Assembly (NCBI RefSeq): GCF_000424305.1
Contig: NZ_KE384162.1
Location: 124,001-188,000 of the forward strand
Direction of reading: 5' to 3'
Origin: Pseudobutyrivibrio ruminis AD2017
Lineage (GTDB): Bacteria > Bacillota > Clostridia > Lachnospirales > Lachnospiraceae
DNA: 64,000 bases
How positions within the stretch are numbered: the first letter of the stretch is position 1; each line of letters begins with the position of its first letter. A program made the translations under genes and the position numbers. This document shows positions 62,010 to 64,000 of this stretch, one piece after another. The notes under the pieces are model-generated. The model was not told the origin of the DNA. It searched no databases and saw only the letters and a program-made list of their open reading frames with translations.

Positions 62010-62038
62010 TTGACATCACTATTAGCTATTGCTATAAT
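62010..62038 (+). promoter_or_regulatory. Consensus sigma-A promoter of the NlpC/P60 gene
   Basis: TTGACA (62010-62015), 17-base spacer, TATAAT (62033-62038): a perfect consensus pair. Confidence 0.85.
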
Positions 62039-62073
62039 GCATATGTTGTTTAAATGAATATTTTGGAGGTTTT

Positions 62074-63135
62074 ATGAAAAAGCGTATCATTTCGGCTTTC
62101 TCATTAGTTTGTGCGTTTGCACTTATTTTTGATTATTGCTTGGATTCAAAGAAAAATATATCTTCTACTGAAGAAGCATCACTTACAGCTGGTGCTATTT
62201 CAGCAGGAGCAGTAAATATAGCATCATTAGATTCTATCTCAGTTACAGATTCTGATGCTATCGCAACAGCTAAATCACTTGGCGATATTTATGGTTATAA
62301 GAACCTTGGTATATGTAATGTCTCAGAAGGAAACCTTAACATTCGTGAAAGCGCATCTACAGATGGAAAGCTTACTGGTAAGTTCCCAGCTAATGCCGGA
62401 TGCGAGATTATTAGTGAAGAAGGCGAATGGAGTTATATTAAATCAGGAGATGTTGAAGGTTATGTTCTTACAGAATATCTTCTGACAGGACAGGCAGCAT
62501 GGGACAAGGCTGTAGAGCTTGCAGAATATGTTGCAACAGCTAAAACAGGTGGCCTTAGAGTTCGTGCTGAGGGAAACACTGAATGTGAAATCATCTATCA
62601 GCTTGCCGAAGGCGAAGAAATCGCCATATTAGACGGCACACAGGATGACGACTGGATTAAGGTAGATGTTGATGGTGATGAGGGATATGTATCTGCAGAA
62701 TATGTAGATGTTGACCTTTCTCTTAAGACTGCTATGACACTTACTGAAGCAAGATATGGTGAAGGGGTATCTGATGTTCGTTCAGCTCTTTGCGATTATG
62801 CACTTCAGTTTGTTGGTAACAGATATGTTTGGGGTGGTACATCCCTTACCAATGGTGTTGATTGCTCTGGATTTACTATGCAGATTATGGCTAAGTATGG
62901 TGTATACCTTTCACATTCATCACGTGCACAGGCTAATGAAGGTACTAAGGTTTCTACATCAGAGCTTAAGCCTGGTGACCTTATTTTCTACGGTAAGGGC
63001 GGACGCATTAACCACGTTGCCATTTACATCGGTGGTGGCCAGATTGTTCATGCATCAAACAAGCGTGACGGTATCAAGATTTCTAATTACATGTACCGAT
63101 CACCTATTAAATGTGTTAGAGTTTTGTATGATTAA
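62074..63135 (+). CDS. Secreted SH3b-SH3b-NlpC/P60 peptidoglycan endopeptidase
   Basis: The 353-residue protein has a signal peptide (about 1-20, KKRIISAFSLVCAFALIF). Two SH3b wall-binding domains follow (about 75-140, GNLNIRESASTDGKLTG; about 152-215, GGLRVRAEGNTECEIIYQ). The C-terminal C40 peptidase domain (about 235-353) has Cys in NGVDCSGFTMQI near residue 267, His in GRINHVAIYIG and a second His in QIVHASNK. It should cut stem-peptide bonds such as D-Glu to diaminopimelate outside the cell. The ribosome binding site is GGAGG. A WalR-type box upstream fits cell-wall-growth control. Confidence 0.92.
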   Translation: MKKRIISAFSLVCAFALIFDYCLDSKKNISSTEEASLTAGAISAGAVNIASLDSISVTDSDAIATAKSLGDIYGYKNLGICNVSEGNLNIRESASTDGKLTGKFPANAGCEIISEEGEWSYIKSGDVEGYVLTEYLLTGQAAWDKAVELAEYVATAKTGGLRVRAEGNTECEIIYQLAEGEEIAILDGTQDDDWIKVDVDGDEGYVSAEYVDVDLSLKTAMTLTEARYGEGVSDVRSALCDYALQFVGNRYVWGGTSLTNGVDCSGFTMQIMAKYGVYLSHSSRAQANEGTKVSTSELKPGDLIFYGKGGRINHVAIYIGGGQIVHASNKRDGIKISNYMYRSPIKCVRVLYD

Positions 63136-63148
63136 TAATTGATTTTGA

Positions 63149-63176
63149 GGGCTAGCTTCGGCTAGCCTTTTATATT
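63149..63176 (+). terminator. Terminator after the NlpC/P60 gene
   Basis: GGCTAGC / GCTAGCC stem closed by a TTCG tetraloop, followed by TTTTATATT. Confidence 0.9.
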
Positions 63177-63182
63177 GCATTG

Positions 63183-63213
63183 TGTTATAATTTCATACGT
63201 GGCATGCCACGTA
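63183..63213 (+). promoter_or_regulatory. Extended -10 promoter and perfect palindrome before the SEC-C gene
   Basis: TGT-TATAAT (63183-63191) has no good -35 box. TACGTGGCATGCCACGTA, a perfect 18-base palindrome, occupies 63196-63213, covering the expected start site. Confidence 0.55.
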
Positions 63214-63242
63214 ATTTGAGTAAAAGTTGGAGAGGAATTATT

Positions 63243-63752
63243 ATGAGTTTGTTAGAAAACTGGCAAAAAATTGCCTACAACCAGAACCAGTCTCAGGCTG
63301 ATTTACAGAGATTCTGGCAGAATTATTTTCTTTTAGAGAAAGGAATCTACGAGCAGTTACTTGCTGACCCTGATACAGAAGTAAAGGGTACAGTTAAGGA
63401 ACTTGCTGAGAAATATAAAATCGAAGTTATGCCAATGGTTGGTTTCCTTGATGGTATTAACGAATCACTTGTTACACCAAACCCAATCGAAACAATGGAA
63501 GAGGATACAGTAGTATCTCTTAAGTTCGACAAGGAAAAGCTTTTCAAGAACATGATTGATGCAAAGGCTGATTGGCTTTACGGTCTTCCACAGTGGGAGA
63601 ACATCTTCGATGAGGATAAGAGAAAGGCTCTTACAAAGGAAGCTAAGAACATGCACACTATCGTTCGTACAGAGAAAAAGGTTGGACGTAACGATCCATG
63701 TCCATGTGGTTCAGGAAAGAAGTATAAGCATTGCTGCATGAACAAGAAATAA
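63243..63752 (+). CDS. SEC-C motif protein, unknown
   Basis: The 169-residue soluble protein ([25 protein letters not shown] onward) is helical and ends in the SEC-C zinc motif [19 protein letters not shown] near residues 148-166. SEC-C tails occur on SecA and many small proteins and can bind SecB or ribosomes. The N-terminal part resembles small Firmicute SEC-C proteins I cannot name further. ATG 63243 has GAGAGGA upstream; the frame is open back to 63180 but crosses the palindrome. A terminator follows. Confidence 0.8.
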   Translation: MSLLENWQKIAYNQNQSQADLQRFWQNYFLLEKGIYEQLLADPDTEVKGTVKELAEKYKIEVMPMVGFLDGINESLVTPNPIETMEEDTVVSLKFDKEKLFKNMIDAKADWLYGLPQWENIFDEDKRKALTKEAKNMHTIVRTEKKVGRNDPCPCGSGKKYKHCCMNKK

Positions 63753-63764
63753 TTCTTTAAATGA

Positions 63765-63797
63765 TTAGCACATCTCATTTGAGATGTGCTTTTTTAT
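63765..63797 (+). terminator. Terminator after the SEC-C gene
   Basis: AGCACATCTCA / TGAGATGTGCT stem, loop TT, followed by TTTTT. Confidence 0.9.
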
Positions 63798-63937
63798 TAA
63801 TTTATTAAGATAACCAAAATTAACAGATTCTACACAGAATATACTCATATTTTAATTATAATCCAATTAGTCGGTTTGCTTGCATATGAAAAGTAATACT
63901 GTTCAATCGACCAGGGGAGAAAACACGGAGGTCGAAT

Positions 63938-64000
63938 ATGGATACTAAGAGAAAAAGGTCATCTTTGAGAGTAATGCTTATCGGTTTGGTTGTTGTTTCT
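63938..64000 (+). CDS. Start of a membrane or secreted protein gene, cut by window edge
   Basis: ATG 63938 with ACGGAGG upstream opens a frame of 21 codons to the window end: MDTKRKRSSLRVMLIGLVVVS. The basic start plus hydrophobic run suggests a signal anchor or first membrane helix. The family cannot be determined; chemoreceptors and sensor kinases often begin this way. Confidence 0.6.
   Translation, partial: MDTKRKRSSLRVMLIGLVVVS

Noticed and set aside
1-64000. Prophage, insertion sequence, CRISPR array or defence island
   Set aside because: No integrase, transposase, phage structural gene, cas gene or regularly spaced repeat was seen; gene order is that of a core chromosome.

Overview
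The window is a chromosomal segment of an AT-rich Gram-positive anaerobe of the Clostridia, most probably a Lachnospiraceae member of the Butyrivibrio/Pseudobutyrivibrio type. This is inferred from gene order, low G+C, strong GGAGG ribosome binding sites, frequent TTG starts, sigma-A promoters, the Firmicute-type rimP-nusA-ylxR-ylxQ-infB-rbfA-nrnA-truB-ribF order, motility and chemotaxis genes, and proteins of a kind I associate with Lachnospiraceae (DUF5717/DUF5716-like). No prophage, insertion sequence, CRISPR array, rRNA or ordinary tRNA gene was seen.

Layout. 1-5.7 kb: a truncated two-AP2-domain gene (minus), azlCD, diaminopimelate dehydrogenase, a rhomboid-like membrane protein and glnS. 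5.7-10.7 kb: DUF2225, prmA, rsmE, a cysteine desulfurase and thiI (translation and RNA-modification genes). 10.7-18.1 kb: an HPr-like protein on the minus strand, then mtaB, ireB-ruvX-DUF1292, RNase J, the tRNA wobble-uridine pair trmR/trhP and a lactonase. 18.1-26.0 kb: aroC-tgt-yajC, a CmpB-like membrane protein, then the secG-rnr-smpB-maf-ssrA trans-translation and RNA-quality-control cluster with a complete tmRNA. 26.1-33 kb: a chemoreceptor, a DD-carboxypeptidase, a HAD phosphatase, a GNAT, a GH25 muramidase and a class II aminotransferase. 33.1-40 kb: a four-gene operon of unknown function (a 1178-residue protein, an Hsp70/actin-fold ATPase-like protein, a TPR-like protein and a membrane coiled-coil protein). 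40-50.6 kb: an EEP hydrolase, an MFS transporter, a two-component system, a lipoprotein, cheV, a very acidic/lysine-rich membrane protein, hisH and hisF. 50.7-53.8 kb: a FliD-like protein and split purine genes (separate IMP cyclohydrolase and AICAR transformylase). 53.8-62 kb: the nusA-infB operon. 62-64 kb: an SH3-NlpC/P60 hydrolase, a SEC-C protein and the start of a further gene.

The most unusual signal is in the intergenic DNA. Five long imperfect hairpins (24.5, 31.8, 51.5, 51.6 and 52.5 kb) share the same architecture: a conserved outer clamp with two single-base bulges on the 3' arm, a stem whose sequence differs in every copy but stays base-paired, and one of two conserved apical cores. 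The covariation argues for selection on a folded DNA or RNA structure. I do not recognise the family. A second, smaller two-hairpin repeat family occurs at 4.0 and 49.7 kb, also with paired changes. Other regulatory signals include a perfect match to the WalR box consensus before a consensus promoter of the NlpC/P60 gene, an 18-bp perfect palindrome at the expected start of the SEC-C transcript, and a terminator-type hairpin with a possible competing fold in the rimP-nusA leader.

All identifications come from reading the translated sequence and recalling families. No database search was possible.
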